A stretch of DNA of 64,000 nucleotides from Robertkochia sediminum (GTDB lineage: Bacteria > Bacteroidota > Bacteroidia > Flavobacteriales > Flavobacteriaceae), in the NCBI RefSeq assembly GCF_016786255.1, contig NZ_JADMKT010000064.1, positions 145,911-209,910 on the forward strand. Reading direction: 5' to 3'. How positions within the stretch are numbered: position 1 is the first letter of the stretch; each line of letters begins with the position of its first letter. Position numbers and translations under genes: made by a program. This document shows positions 32,223 to 42,215 of the stretch, in pieces. The notes under the pieces were generated by a model. It saw only the letters and a list, made by a program, of their open reading frames with translations, was not told where the DNA came from and searched no databases.

Positions 32223-33263
32223 CTAATCCCCCAGCATCAGCCTTTGAAAGCCTGATGTACGGTATTCCTGCAGCCCACCCTGATCATTGAGGCTTATAAT
32301 GTATACATCGAGGTGCTCAAGTCCGTTCAGGGTTTCTTTAATACCCTCTAAAGACATGCCCATAAAAGCGGTGGCATACGCATCGGCTTCCATACATGTA
32401 GGCGCCAGTACCGAAGCACTCAGGACCTTATTCTTAAACGGATACCCGGTACGCGGATCTATGGTATGTACATACTTTTCTCCGGTAACCTCATCGACCC
32501 TGTATTTGCGATAATTACCACTGGTGGCCATTGCCCGGTCGTGGAGGGCTAATTTCGCAATGAGCCTGCGCTCTCCTGCCGGTTGAAAAGGATCGTCTAC
32601 AGCAACTACCCATTGTTTATCTTTTATGGTATTCTTACCCTTAGCCAGGATCTCACCACCAATTTCGACCAGGTAGTTTTCTACCCCCTGTTCTTCGAGC
32701 ATCCTTCCTACGAGGTCTACACAATACCCTTTTGCCAGCGCATTAAAATCAAGGTAAACCTGTGGATGATTCTTCACGACCTTATTGCTCTCATCAATTG
32801 CGATCTTTTCCAAGCCTGTAAACACAAGAATACTGTCTACCTGGGCGCTATCCAGCGTTGCTATACCTTTTTCAGGGCCAAACCCCCAGGCATTGACCAA
32901 AGCGCCAACCGTCGGGTCAAAAACACCATTGGTGCTTTGCCATACCTCACGGGCACTAGCGAACACCTCTTCAAAATAGGCATCCACCACTACAGCAGTA
33001 TCTCCCCTATTAATACGGCTGATATCACTGTCGGGAATATACGTCGACATCGAGGCGTTTACCTCGTCAAAGACCTGCGCGATCTTGCTGGTGTAGAAAA
33101 CTGTATCGGAGGGCACCTCATAGATAATGGTATAGGTAGTTCCAAGGGCCTCACCCCTTTCTGTTTGCTGTACGATCTTTTGTTCGGGACGCTTACACTG
33201 CACGATCACAGCGAAAAAACAGAGTCCCAGTGCTATGTTAGCTACCGATCTCAATAATGCCAT
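32223..33263 (-). CDS. apbE: FAD:protein FMN transferase (ApbE)
   Basis: A 346-residue lipoprotein (lipobox near FAVIVQC, lipid Cys about residue 23) that covalently attaches FMN to Thr residues in target proteins, including NqrB and NqrC. The family pattern is visible as AKGYCVDLVGRMLEEQGVENYLVEIGGEILAKG and MATSGNYRKYR...YVHTIDPRTGYP, with the metal-binding segment PTCMEADAYATAFMGM. Its ATG at 33263 is inside the end of the preceding small NQR-associated gene (26-bp overlap). It lies just downstream of the nqr operon, a common and functionally logical position. Confidence 0.94.
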   Translation of the reverse strand: MALLRSVANIALGLCFFAVIVQCKRPEQKIVQQTERGEALGTTYTIIYEVPSDTVFYTSKIAQVFDEVNASMSTYIPDSDISRINRGDTAVVVDAYFEEVFASAREVWQSTNGVFDPTVGALVNAWGFGPEKGIATLDSAQVDSILVFTGLEKIAIDESNKVVKNHPQVYLDFNALAKGYCVDLVGRMLEEQGVENYLVEIGGEILAKGKNTIKDKQWVVAVDDPFQPAGERRLIAKLALHDRAMATSGNYRKYRVDEVTGEKYVHTIDPRTGYPFKNKVLSASVLAPTCMEADAYATAFMGMSLEGIKETLNGLEHLDVYIISLNDQGGLQEYRTSGFQRLMLGD

Positions 33264-33600
33264 TGTAGTTTACGATATAGTTTTCTTCTTTGGTTACCGG
33301 CTTGGTATAGTCCTTTGCATTTGCGAGGCCAACCCCCGCATAATACGTACGCGCTTTGAACTTTAAGGCGTGTACCCTGATACTCTCCATAAAGATCATA
33401 TCAAAGTCTTTCGGGTCTTCCGGATAAGCTATCGCTTTTACGATAATGAAGTGTAATTTCTTATTCTTAAGGCAAACGAATTGCGGATCCTTCTTGAGCT
33501 GACTGTTCACAGCCATAAACTCGAAACCTTGCTTTTCAAGGTCCTTACCTACGATGTTCATTGCCAGATTGTGCAATTCCTGTTCACTCAATACTCCCAT
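33238..33600 (-). CDS. small NQR-associated protein
   Basis: A 120-residue soluble protein found between nqrF and apbE. Sequences like this in flavobacteria are often labelled as an NqrF subunit because of position, but it has no Fe-S or FAD motif. Visible features: MGVLSEQELHNLAMNIVGKDLEKQGFEF, a Lys/Ile-rich middle (KNKKLHFIIVKAIAYPEDP), YYAGVGLANAKDY and a C-terminal beta segment. The start is ATG 33600; a longer open frame upstream covers a terminator. Its job may be in NQR or flavin assembly, but this is inferred from position only. Confidence 0.75.
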   Translation of the reverse strand: MGVLSEQELHNLAMNIVGKDLEKQGFEFMAVNSQLKKDPQFVCLKNKKLHFIIVKAIAYPEDPKDFDMIFMESIRVHALKFKARTYYAGVGLANAKDYTKPVTKEENYIVNYNGIIEIGS

Positions 33601-33610
33601 AGTATTCAAT

Positions 33611-33646
33611 ATAAAATAAAAAACCGACACGCGAGGTGCCGGTTTT
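33611..33646 (-). terminator. terminator after nqrF
   Basis: On the minus strand AAACCGGCAC-CTCGC-GTGTCGGTTT, with one mismatch, is followed by TTTATTTTAT. It separates the nqrABCDEF transcript from the small gene and apbE, which would need read-through or their own promoter. Confidence 0.75.
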
Positions 33647-33669
33647 GGTATTTGTAATTTCGGTATTCA

Positions 33670-34962
33670 TTAACCTCCAAAGTCGTCGAAACGAACATTC
33701 TCCGGTGGCACTCCAAAATCATCACACATTTTCTCCACCGCTTTGTTCATTAGTGGTGGTCCACAGAAATAGAATTCGATATCTTCAGGAGCATCGTGAT
33801 GGTTCAGATAGTTTTCGATCACCACCTGGTGTACGAATCCTACGAATCCATCTCCTTCACCATCAAGACCATCTTTTACCTTCCAGTTATCTTCTTCTAG
33901 TGGCTCAGAAAGGGCAATATAGAATTTAAAGTTCGGGAAGTCACGCTCCAACGCTCTGAAGTGCTCTGTGTAGAACAGCTCACGCTTAGAACGACCACCG
34001 TACCAATACGTAACTTTCCTTCCTGTCTTAAGGGTTTTGAACAGGTGATACAGGTGCGAACGCATTGGCGCCATACCTGCTCCACCACCCACGTAAAGCA
34101 TTTCTGCATCACTGTGGTTAATGAAGAACTCACCATAAGGTCCTGAGATGGTCACCTTATCTCCTGCCTTACGCGAGAAGATATACGAGGAAGCGATCCC
34201 CGGATTTACATCCATCCATCCATTCTTATTGCGATCCCATGGTGGGGTGGCAATACGAACGTTAAGCATGATATCGCGCCCTTCTGCAGGATACGAAGCC
34301 ATCGAATATGCACGCTCTACAGTTTCCGTGTTCTTCATTACCAATGGCCAAAGGTTGAACTTATCCCACTCCATCTGGAATTTCTTAGGATCGTCGTGTT
34401 CTTCAGGGTGGGCAGTAATATCGATATCACTGTACTTGATCTCACATGGAGGGATCTCGATCTGGATATAACCTCCGGCCTCGTAATCCATATCCTCAGG
34501 GATACGCACTACGAATTCCTTGATAAAGGAAGCCACGTTCCAGTTACGAACAACCTCAGCCTCCCATTTTTTGATCCCAAATACCTCCTCAGGCACTTTG
34601 ATCACCATATCTTGTTTTACTTTTACCTGACATCCAAGACGCCATCCTTCGGCGATCTCCTTACGGGTAAAGTGAGGGGCTTCTGTTGGAAGGATCTCTC
34701 CTCCACCCTCAGTAACGATACATTTACATTGTATACAGGTTCCCCCTCCACCACAAGCCGATGGCAGGAAGATCTTATTATCTCCAAGTGTAGAAAGTAG
34801 CGTACCTCCCGAATTCACCTGAACATCCTTCTCTCCGTTGATCTTGAGGCTCACAGGACCTGACGGCACCAATTTAGCCTTCGCTCCGAGCAGGATCCCC
34901 ACAAGCGCAAAGATCAGTACCAGAAATACTACTAAACTCGCAATGATTACTGAATAATCCAT
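33670..34962 (-). CDS. nqrF: Na+-translocating NADH:quinone reductase subunit F
   Basis: A 430-residue NADH-oxidising subunit. It has an N-terminal membrane helix (about 5-25), a 2Fe-2S ferredoxin domain with C70, C76, C79 and C111 ([14 protein letters not shown] and RLGCQV), then FAD ([12 protein letters not shown]) and NADH domains ([28 protein letters not shown], and [16 protein letters not shown]). The order and length are normal for NqrF. Last gene of nqrABCDEF, 18 bp after nqrE, followed by a terminator. Confidence 0.97.
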   Translation of the reverse strand: MDYSVIIASLVVFLVLIFALVGILLGAKAKLVPSGPVSLKINGEKDVQVNSGGTLLSTLGDNKIFLPSACGGGGTCIQCKCIVTEGGGEILPTEAPHFTRKEIAEGWRLGCQVKVKQDMVIKVPEEVFGIKKWEAEVVRNWNVASFIKEFVVRIPEDMDYEAGGYIQIEIPPCEIKYSDIDITAHPEEHDDPKKFQMEWDKFNLWPLVMKNTETVERAYSMASYPAEGRDIMLNVRIATPPWDRNKNGWMDVNPGIASSYIFSRKAGDKVTISGPYGEFFINHSDAEMLYVGGGAGMAPMRSHLYHLFKTLKTGRKVTYWYGGRSKRELFYTEHFRALERDFPNFKFYIALSEPLEEDNWKVKDGLDGEGDGFVGFVHQVVIENYLNHHDAPEDIEFYFCGPPLMNKAVEKMCDDFGVPPENVRFDDFGG

Positions 34963-34980
34963 TCTTTCTTAACTAATGAT

Positions 34981-35595
34981 TTATAATTTAATTCCCATGA
35001 AGCTCATGAACCCAAGGGCCATAAGTCCTGTAATGATAAAGGTGATCCCCAGTCCTCTAAGCGGAGCAGGAACGTTCGAGTAAGCGATCTTCTCGCGAAT
35101 AGCGGCAATGGCAAGGATCGCCAGGAACCATCCGATCCCTGAACCTAATCCGTAAGTAGCAGCTTCCCCGATCCCGGCGAAGTCTTTCTGCTGCATGAAC
35201 AGCGATCCTCCAAGAATCGCACAGTTTACTGCGATAAGCGGAAGGAAGATTCCCAGAGCTCCGTAAAGCGCCGGTGCGAACTTCTCAACGATCATCTCTA
35301 CCAACTGTACCATCGAAGCGATCACCGCGATGAACATGATAAAGCTCAGGAAGCTCAGGTCGATATTAGCGTACTCAGCTCCTAACCAGGAAAGGGCCCC
35401 CGGACGAAGCAGGTAGTTATCCAGCAAGAAGTTGATAGGAACCGTGATCGATAATACGAAAATTACCGCTGCTCCAAGACCTACTGCTGTTTTCACAGTC
35501 TTCGATACTGCCAGATAGGAACACATTCCCAGGAAGTAGGCGAAAACCATGTTTTCTATAAAAATACTTCTGACAAAAAGATTTACGTAATCCAT
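34981..35595 (-). CDS. nqrE: Na+-NQR subunit E
   Basis: A 204-residue integral membrane protein with six transmembrane segments, a homologue of NqrD/RnfA. The start [31 protein letters not shown] matches the family, including the Cys in MGMC-like GMCSYL and the second conserved Cys in [12 protein letters not shown], which bind the intramembrane Fe centre shared with NqrD. Part of the nqr operon between nqrD and nqrF. Confidence 0.97.
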   Translation of the reverse strand: MDYVNLFVRSIFIENMVFAYFLGMCSYLAVSKTVKTAVGLGAAVIFVLSITVPINFLLDNYLLRPGALSWLGAEYANIDLSFLSFIMFIAVIASMVQLVEMIVEKFAPALYGALGIFLPLIAVNCAILGGSLFMQQKDFAGIGEAATYGLGSGIGWFLAILAIAAIREKIAYSNVPAPLRGLGITFIITGLMALGFMSFMGIKL

Positions 35596-35624
35596 TATTC
35601 TGTAATTTTTTTAAGCCTGGAAGC

Positions 35625-36347
35625 TTAGTTCTTCTCAATTAATTTTCTGTTTCTGGCTCGCTGTACCCAGATCAATACCCCAACAACCAGCAGTGCCGCA
35701 GGCGATAGAAGCATTAATCCGTTGTTCTCATACCCTAGCGCATAAAGTCCGGTAGACTCTGCAAGAGTTACCCCTTTATGACCCAGTACTTCGAATCCGA
35801 AAAGCTTTCCTGAACCGAGAAGCTCTCTGAAGAAAGCCACGATCACAAGGATAAGACCATATCCGGCAGCATTACCAACACCATCAAGGAAAGACTTCCA
35901 TACCCCGTTACCCAGGGCGAAGGCCTCAAGACGACCCATTACGATACAGTTGGTAATAATAAGACCAACGAATACCGAGAGCTCTTTACTCACATCATAT
36001 GCGAAGGCTTTAAGCACCTGGTCTACCAGGATCACAAGAGCCGCAACAACCACCAGCTGAACGATGATACGAATACGGTTTGGGATCAGGTTTCTGATGA
36101 TCGAGATGATCATATTAGCGAAGGCCATTACTGCCAATACGGCAATTGCCATAACTATGGCCGGCTTCAACTGAACGGTGATCGCCAGGGCCGAACAAAT
36201 ACCGAGTACCTGTACGGTGATCGGGTTATTGTCGTCCAGCGGATCAGTCAATAACTGTCTGTTCTTTTTAGAGAATAGAGGCTCCTTTTCTTCAGCAACG
36301 AAAAGCGTAAGTGGAGCTTTCTCTTTGTTATCTTTATTATGGGCCAT
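35625..36347 (-). CDS. nqrD: Na+-NQR subunit D
   Basis: A 240-residue membrane subunit paralogous to NqrE. Conserved Cys residues appear in VLGICSALAITVQLKPAIVMA and LIITNCIVMGRLEAFALGN and pair with those of NqrE around the Fe centre. It is somewhat longer than the usual ~210 residues because of a hydrophilic N-terminal extension (MAHNKDNKEKAPLTLFVAEEKEP). ATG at 36347 is 2 bp after the nqrC stop, consistent with coupling. Confidence 0.97.
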   Translation of the reverse strand: MAHNKDNKEKAPLTLFVAEEKEPLFSKKNRQLLTDPLDDNNPITVQVLGICSALAITVQLKPAIVMAIAVLAVMAFANMIISIIRNLIPNRIRIIVQLVVVAALVILVDQVLKAFAYDVSKELSVFVGLIITNCIVMGRLEAFALGNGVWKSFLDGVGNAAGYGLILVIVAFFRELLGSGKLFGFEVLGHKGVTLAESTGLYALGYENNGLMLLSPAALLVVGVLIWVQRARNRKLIEKN

Positions 36348-36349
36348 AA

Positions 36350-37075
36350 TTAGTTATTTAATGCTACGTTAACTTTCTGTGTTTTCAGGTATTCGATGTA
36401 GTAAGCCAAACGATCTTTGATCATATCGGTTACCCCATCACCGGTAATGGTAGCTCCGGAAATGGCATCAATGGCGTTATCGTCCTTGTTGTTACCACCC
36501 GAATAACCTTTCATTACATTAACTCCAACGAACTCTCCATTGTCGTTCAGGATCTTTTCATCCTTAAAGCGCTCTTCGAACCAGCTCTGAGTGATCTCAG
36601 CCCCAAGTCCGGGAGTCTCTCCTTTATGATCAAAAACAGCTCCTTTGATGGTGTTCACATCATCTTCCAATGAAATGTATCCCCAGATGGCATCCCATAG
36701 ACCGGCACCTCTAAGCGGAATAATGTAAAAGTTCTGACCTTCTACCGAAGCCTTATACAAAGGGAAAAGCTGATCTTCGACCGGCTTTTTAACCTCTTTG
36801 GCAAGGTCGATATTAAAGGCGTTCACATCTTTATCGATACTACCGTCTGCGCGCAAAGCGATCTGCTCGGTAATATATTTATTGAATTGCTCTGCAGCTT
36901 CTGCTCTTTCCACATCGATCCCGATGGTGGTAAGGATGTTCTGCATTTTCTCCTGACGTACATTCTCTGCCTGCATAGGTTGCAGGGACGTTGCTGCTAT
37001 AGCCAATGCCGAAGCAACCACGATCACCATAATGGTGGCAAAAATGAAAGTATACGCGTTACTATCTCTGTTCAT
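36350..37075 (-). CDS. nqrC: Na+-NQR subunit C
   Basis: A 241-residue subunit with one N-terminal membrane helix (about 9-28) and a periplasmic domain that carries covalently bound FMN. The ApbE-type motif is DAISGATIT; T209 is the predicted flavinylation site (SGAT). Length is normal. Located between nqrB and nqrD in the operon. Confidence 0.97.
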   Translation of the reverse strand: MNRDSNAYTFIFATIMVIVVASALAIAATSLQPMQAENVRQEKMQNILTTIGIDVERAEAAEQFNKYITEQIALRADGSIDKDVNAFNIDLAKEVKKPVEDQLFPLYKASVEGQNFYIIPLRGAGLWDAIWGYISLEDDVNTIKGAVFDHKGETPGLGAEITQSWFEERFKDEKILNDNGEFVGVNVMKGYSGGNNKDDNAIDAISGATITGDGVTDMIKDRLAYYIEYLKTQKVNVALNN

Positions 37076-37077
37076 AA

Positions 37078-38235
37078 TTAAGCGGATTTAGCGGTTACAG
37101 TTGCTAATCTTTTCTTTCTTCTTTTAATACTTGCCTCGATCACGTAGTGGTCGATGGTCGGCGCAAATACGTTCATAAGCAGGATGGCAAGCATCACTCC
37201 TTCAGGATAAGCCGGGTTGAACACACGGATCATCACACTGAATACCCCAACTAAAATTCCGTAGATCCACTTTCCTTTATAGGTCTGTGCGGCAGAAACC
37301 GGATCGGTAGCCATAAACACAATACCAAAAGCAAGTCCTCCTACAATGAGGTGCTGGTACCAAGGGAAGCTCATCAGGGCATTTGCACCCCAAAGGTTAA
37401 ACAGGAAGGCCATTGCAGCAGCTCCGATGAATCCACCAACAATAATTCTCCAGCTTCCGATACCTGTAAGGATCAACAACAAGGCTCCAAGACCAATAAA
37501 TAATGTAGAGGTCTCTGCGATAGATCCCGGAATAGCTCCCGCGAACATGCTCCACATATCATAACTCACTTCCTTACCGGCAGCAAGCGACCCAAGAATG
37601 GTCTCTCCTGAAATACCATCCACATTAGAGGCTTCAGAAACCCATACCTTGTTTCCAGACATATAAGTAGGATAGGCGAAGAATGCAAAAGCACGAGCCA
37701 TTAGCGCCGGGTTAAGGATGTTCATCCCTGTTCCTCCGAAGGCCTCTTTTCCGATAAGTACGGCAAAGGCCACAGAAACAGCCACCATCCAGAGTGGAAT
37801 ATCTACCGGCATGATCATCGGAATAAGCAATCCTGTAACCAGGTATCCCTCATTCACCTCGTGACCGCGGTAAATAGCAAAGATAAATTCAATACCAAGT
37901 CCCACCGCATAGGAAACAACGATCATAGGAACGATCTTCCATGCTCCGTGAAGGAAGGCATCAAAAAAGGTAAAAGCTTCTCCCGTCTGAGAGAAATACT
38001 GGTATCCTGTATTGTACATTCCGTAGATCAACGCCGGAATAAGGGCGAGTACCACAACCATCATGGTACGTTTAAGGTCTACCGCATCGCGGATGTGAGC
38101 CCCTTTCTTAGTTGTGTGATCCGGAACGAACAAAAAAGTATCGAACGCACTAAAAGCAGGAGCGAATTTCTCCCACTTCTGACCTTTCTCGAAAGGTCGC
38201 TTTAAGTCATCTAACTTCTTTCTTAAAAAACTCAT
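37078..38235 (-). CDS. nqrB: Na+-NQR subunit B
   Basis: A 385-residue membrane subunit that binds quinone, riboflavin and covalent FMN. The N-terminal cytoplasmic start (MSFLRKKLDDLKRPFEKGQKWEKFAP) and about ten membrane helices match NqrB. The predicted FMN-attachment site reads VDGISGETILG, so the target Thr (T212) sits in SGET rather than the more usual SGAT. The flavin-binding LVTGLLIPMIMPVDIPLWM and GTGMNILNPALMARAF segments are present. It is between nqrA and nqrC. Confidence 0.97.
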   Translation of the reverse strand: MSFLRKKLDDLKRPFEKGQKWEKFAPAFSAFDTFLFVPDHTTKKGAHIRDAVDLKRTMMVVVLALIPALIYGMYNTGYQYFSQTGEAFTFFDAFLHGAWKIVPMIVVSYAVGLGIEFIFAIYRGHEVNEGYLVTGLLIPMIMPVDIPLWMVAVSVAFAVLIGKEAFGGTGMNILNPALMARAFAFFAYPTYMSGNKVWVSEASNVDGISGETILGSLAAGKEVSYDMWSMFAGAIPGSIAETSTLFIGLGALLLILTGIGSWRIIVGGFIGAAAMAFLFNLWGANALMSFPWYQHLIVGGLAFGIVFMATDPVSAAQTYKGKWIYGILVGVFSVMIRVFNPAYPEGVMLAILLMNVFAPTIDHYVIEASIKRRKKRLATVTAKSA

Positions 38236-38247
38236 AGCTATCTATTT

Positions 38248-39591
38248 TTAACCCACTTCCTGGATCATCAGGTCTAATGCTTCTCTGATGATGCTTTGGG
38301 CCTCAATTTTAGAGGTGTTAGTATAATCGATCAACGCGAAATCTTCAGGAGCAACCTCGTAGATACCCAGGTTTTCCATTTTTTCGATATTCGCAGCCAT
38401 GCACTCCTTGAGCAGTTGCATTGGGAAGATATCCATAGGCATTACCTGCTCCATTTCACCGGTTACCACTAATGCACGCTCTTCCCCGTTCAGGTTCGTA
38501 TTCACTTTGTATCGCTTGTTCGGGAACAACCATGAAAGTGAACTTCTCGACATACTCGGGATGTGGTTATCCTTGAATGGCAACCAACCGAACATACGGT
38601 GCTCCTTACCTTCAGGGATCATCGTGATCTCATTGGCGTAATAACCAACGTATCCGTCATTTGCTATATGATCTCCGGTAAGCACATTACCGCTAATGAT
38701 CCTTACCGATGAAGAGATCTTACCTACCACATCGTGAACATTTGTTCCGATGCGCATGGTATAATATGCATTCTTTGGCGCTTCTGTACCTGCCAGAGCA
38801 ACCATTCGGTCTGCCTGGAATTTACCGGTACGGAAGAAAGAACCAATGATAGCTACATCTTCAGGTCCTACCACCCAAACGCGCTCTCCTGCGTTGATCG
38901 GGTCGATATGATGGATCTGCACCCCAACGTTTCCGGCCGGGTGTGGTCCTGAAACCTTGTGAAGTGCTACCCCGTTGATCCCACTAAAAAGTCCGCTGCC
39001 CTTGGCATCGTAACACACGTGGGTTTTTCCAGAGGTAAGCTTGGCTATTGCCTCAAGTCCTGTTTTAAAATCGTCCATACGATCTTTTAACAGGAACTCC
39101 ACATCGGCGCTCAGTGGCGCGGTAGACATGGCAGAAACGAAAATGGCCTTAGGAGCCTCCTCCGGATTTGCGATCACGTCGTACGGACGCTGCTTGATGA
39201 ACGGCCAGCAACCTCCTGCAAGAAGGTGCTCTTTAACCTCGGTTCCAGACATCTGAGAAACATCTTTAGAACCGTGGTCCACGTAAGTGTCTTCAGTATC
39301 CGCTTCAATTATTACTTCAAGAATTCTTCGCTTGGCACCTCTTCTGATCTCCGTAAGGGTTCCGCTAACAGGAGCTACGAACTTAACGCTGTCGCTGTAT
39401 TTGGAAAAGAAGATCACCTCTCCCGCCTTAACGGAAGCACCTTCCTTGACCACCATCTTAGGGGTCACACCGTGAAAATCTGTAGGTTTAATAGCGAATT
39501 TCTTAGACCTGGGAGCAGTAGAAACTGTTTTCTCTGCCACACCTTGCAGCTTAATATCTAAGCCTTTTCTAATCTTAATGTCGTTTGACAT
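38248..39591 (-). CDS. nqrA: Na+-NQR subunit A
   Basis: A 447-residue soluble subunit that docks on the cytoplasmic side of NqrB. Starts at ATG 39591 (MSNDIKIRKGLDIKLQG); the frame extends beyond to 39675 but covers the promoter and is not protein-like. Family signatures: IKPTDFHGVTPKMVVKEG, GGCWPFIKQRPYD, GLEAIAKLTSGKTHVCYD and MLKECMA-like LLKECMAANIEKME. First gene of the operon; a full TAnnTTTG element lies 42 nt upstream. Confidence 0.97.
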   Translation of the reverse strand: MSNDIKIRKGLDIKLQGVAEKTVSTAPRSKKFAIKPTDFHGVTPKMVVKEGASVKAGEVIFFSKYSDSVKFVAPVSGTLTEIRRGAKRRILEVIIEADTEDTYVDHGSKDVSQMSGTEVKEHLLAGGCWPFIKQRPYDVIANPEEAPKAIFVSAMSTAPLSADVEFLLKDRMDDFKTGLEAIAKLTSGKTHVCYDAKGSGLFSGINGVALHKVSGPHPAGNVGVQIHHIDPINAGERVWVVGPEDVAIIGSFFRTGKFQADRMVALAGTEAPKNAYYTMRIGTNVHDVVGKISSSVRIISGNVLTGDHIANDGYVGYYANEITMIPEGKEHRMFGWLPFKDNHIPSMSRSSLSWLFPNKRYKVNTNLNGEERALVVTGEMEQVMPMDIFPMQLLKECMAANIEKMENLGIYEVAPEDFALIDYTNTSKIEAQSIIREALDLMIQEVG

Positions 39592-39632
39592 GCTATCTAT
39601 GCTAATGAAATTAGTTAACTCAAAAATTCCAG

Positions 39633-39640
39633 CAAATTTA
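39633..39640 (-). promoter_or_regulatory. -7 element for the nqr operon
   Basis: TAAATTTG on the minus strand, 42 nt before the nqrA ATG, a full TAnnTTTG match. The -33 box is not clear. Confidence 0.5.
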
Positions 39641-39750
39641 ATAATTATAAGATTGTTCCCATAATAAATACCCATATTTTTGGTGAAGGAAAAGCCTGCA
39701 AAAAAGCACTTTTAAAATTGTTTATCTTTAGAAAAAATACACTCAACCAA

Positions 39751-41007
39751 ATGCGTCGAATCGCCCTTACTTTGTTACTTTTATTACACAACATACCGCT
39801 CATTCTTGCGCAGGTTCAAAGTGAGATCGCTCCACCGGAGAACATCCGGTCTGTAGTGTTTACAGGCAACAACAATGCCGCCCAGTTCCCGATCGTGCGT
39901 TTGGGCGAAAGAATGCAGCTACGTTTCGACGACCTCTATGCAGACGAAGCCGATTATTACTACCGTATAGAACATTGTAATTACGACTGGACCCCCTCCA
40001 ACCTCGTCAAGAATCAATACCTCGACGGACTCGACAATCAACGTATTCAGCAGTACGACAATTCTCTGGCCACCCTGCAACCCTACACTTCCTATTATCT
40101 CCAGCTTCCGAACGGTCAAACAGGCCTGCGCCTCACCGGAAACTACATTCTCAAGATCTACGACCAGGCAGACCACCTGGTATTCTCACGCAGGTTCATC
40201 ATCTTCAAAAACGCCGTTAGCGTCGGCGGCATAGCAAAGCGCCCGAGGGATTTTGAACTCCTCAACACAGGGCAGCGAATAGAATTCTCGATCAACCAGG
40301 GCGACTTCAATCTGGTGAATCCGCAACAGGAGGTTAAAGTGAGCATCTTGCAGAACAGTAATTTTCAAACCGAAAAACGAGACATCAAACCCCAGTTCAT
40401 TTCCGGCGGACAGCTACTTTACAAATACGAAAAAGAAACCACCTTTGAGGGCGGCAATGAATACCTCAACACCGACACCAAAGACATCAGGGTGAGCACC
40501 AATACCATCTCACGCATCGAACTCAAGAACCGCTACAACACCTATTTATACACCAATACAACACGTAGAGAACAACCCTATACCTACTTCCCCGATATCA
40601 ACGGAGATTTTTTAGTGAATCTCGGACAAGGCGTACAGAACGACCCCAATACCGAGGCCGACTATTGCTTTGTGCATTTCAGCCTCGCTTACGAGCCCTG
40701 GATGGGATTAAAAGACATCTATGTATACGGAAAGTTCAACAACTACGAATTACAGGAAGAAAATAAACTTCGGTTTAACGAAAAGAACAACACCCTCGAA
40801 ACCACCATCTTCTTAAAACAAGGCTTTTACAACTTCAAATATGTGATCAGAAACACCGATGGCAGCATCGACCAAAATGCGATTAGCGGCAACCATTGGC
40901 AAACCGAGAACGAATACCTCATCACGGTGTACTACAGGGACTTTGGCGCCCAGTACGACAGTGTGATCGGTATGGCCAACATCAGTTCTGTAGACATATC
41001 CAACTAA
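39751..41007 (+). CDS. type IX secretion system Plug protein (DUF5103)
   Basis: A 418-residue exported protein with a signal peptide (MRRIALTLLLLLHNIPLILAQ, cleavage about residue 21). It belongs to the former DUF5103 family, now known as the T9SS Plug that closes the SprA translocon from the periplasmic side. Typical stretches are RSVVFTGNNNAAQFPIVRLGE, DYYYRIEHCNYDW and YFPDINGDFLVNLGQG, and a C-terminal immunoglobulin-like part with DIYVYGKFNNYELQEENKL. It is divergent from nqrA. The frame begins at 39718, but the ATG at 39751 starts the signal peptide. Confidence 0.88.
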   Translation: MRRIALTLLLLLHNIPLILAQVQSEIAPPENIRSVVFTGNNNAAQFPIVRLGERMQLRFDDLYADEADYYYRIEHCNYDWTPSNLVKNQYLDGLDNQRIQQYDNSLATLQPYTSYYLQLPNGQTGLRLTGNYILKIYDQADHLVFSRRFIIFKNAVSVGGIAKRPRDFELLNTGQRIEFSINQGDFNLVNPQQEVKVSILQNSNFQTEKRDIKPQFISGGQLLYKYEKETTFEGGNEYLNTDTKDIRVSTNTISRIELKNRYNTYLYTNTTRREQPYTYFPDINGDFLVNLGQGVQNDPNTEADYCFVHFSLAYEPWMGLKDIYVYGKFNNYELQEENKLRFNEKNNTLETTIFLKQGFYNFKYVIRNTDGSIDQNAISGNHWQTENEYLITVYYRDFGAQYDSVIGMANISSVDISN

Positions 41008-41015
41008 CCACCGAT

Positions 41016-42215
41016 ATGAGCGACAAACCCGAGATCAAAAAAAGCTACCTGCCCGCCAGAAAGCAGTTCAAATACAGAGGGCAACGCTGCCTGAACTGCG
41101 ACCACCCCCTGGATACCAGCGATAAATATTGTGCGAATTGCGGCCAGTTGAACTCAACTAAGAAAGTCACCTTTACCGACCTCTTTGATGAATTTTTTGG
41201 CAGCCTGATCTCTTACGACTCCAAACTGCGACAAACATTAAAAGCCCTCCTGCTAAAACCGGGCAAGATCACCAGAGAATACATCGAAGGGAAACGGGTA
41301 TCGTATACCAATCCGTTTCGTTTTCTCCTGAGTCTTTGTATCGTTTATTTCCTGATGATCGGGTATACCACCAACCTCGAAAATCTGAATGACACCTCAA
41401 AAACTGCCACAGAACTCATCAATGAAGATCCTCAAAAAGCAGAAAGCATCATAGACTCCCTGGAGAAAAAAGGTATTCTTTCTGGCGATATTAACCGGGA
41501 GATCAACAACCAGCAGACCAAGGACTCCATCCTGTCGGCGATAGACACCGTTCGTTACGGCATGAATCTCATCTTAGATTCCCAAAACCGCAAGGACTCT
41601 CTTGTCAAGGTCGACCCGGTTGAGTTTTACAATAAAATGATCTCAGATACCCTTAGCGACTTCGAACGCTTTGGAAAGTTTTGCGAGTTTTACCACCGGG
41701 CGGTAAAACACGAACATTTTAAAACAGAAGAAGAGGCCAGAAGCCTTTTACCCACCAAACTGGAGGGTTCAGAATTGTGGGCCTTCAGAATAGGGAGGAG
41801 CTCTTATCGCGTTCGCCAGGAGCCGGGCACCTTCTTAAACACGGCCATTTCACGACTCCCTTTCTTCATCTTCTTTTTCCTTCCCATATTCGCCATTTTT
41901 ATATGGGCACTTTACATCCGAAGACCTTTCTTCTATATGGACCACCTCATATTCAGCTTTCATTGCCAATCGCTCTTTATCATTCTCCTTATGTTCGCCG
42001 CCATTATCGAATGGCTCACAGGTTACGGAGTCAATTGGATCGCAGTGATCTTATTTTCTTTCTACCTCTACAAGGCCATGAGGGCGTTTTATCGACAAGG
42101 ACGTCTTAAAACTATTTTAAAATTCCTCATCCTGAACACAATTTTTGTATTTTTAGCGAGTATAAGTATCGCTATCTTCCTCTCTGGTAGCGCTTTAACC
42201 TATAGATCAGGATGA
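41016..42215 (+). CDS. DUF3667 membrane protein
   Basis: A 399-residue protein with a cytoplasmic zinc-ribbon-like N terminus (CLNCDHPLDTSDKYCANCGQ, four cysteines as two CxxC pairs) followed by VSYTNPFRFLLSLCIVYFLM and a C-terminal block of three or four membrane helices. This is the DUF3667 arrangement of unknown function. ATG at 41016 lies 8 bp after the Plug stop and the gene overlaps apaG by 4 bp (ATGA), so Plug, DUF3667 and apaG probably form one operon. Confidence 0.85.
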   Translation: MSDKPEIKKSYLPARKQFKYRGQRCLNCDHPLDTSDKYCANCGQLNSTKKVTFTDLFDEFFGSLISYDSKLRQTLKALLLKPGKITREYIEGKRVSYTNPFRFLLSLCIVYFLMIGYTTNLENLNDTSKTATELINEDPQKAESIIDSLEKKGILSGDINREINNQQTKDSILSAIDTVRYGMNLILDSQNRKDSLVKVDPVEFYNKMISDTLSDFERFGKFCEFYHRAVKHEHFKTEEEARSLLPTKLEGSELWAFRIGRSSYRVRQEPGTFLNTAISRLPFFIFFFLPIFAIFIWALYIRRPFFYMDHLIFSFHCQSLFIILLMFAAIIEWLTGYGVNWIAVILFSFYLYKAMRAFYRQGRLKTILKFLILNTIFVFLASISIAIFLSGSALTYRSG

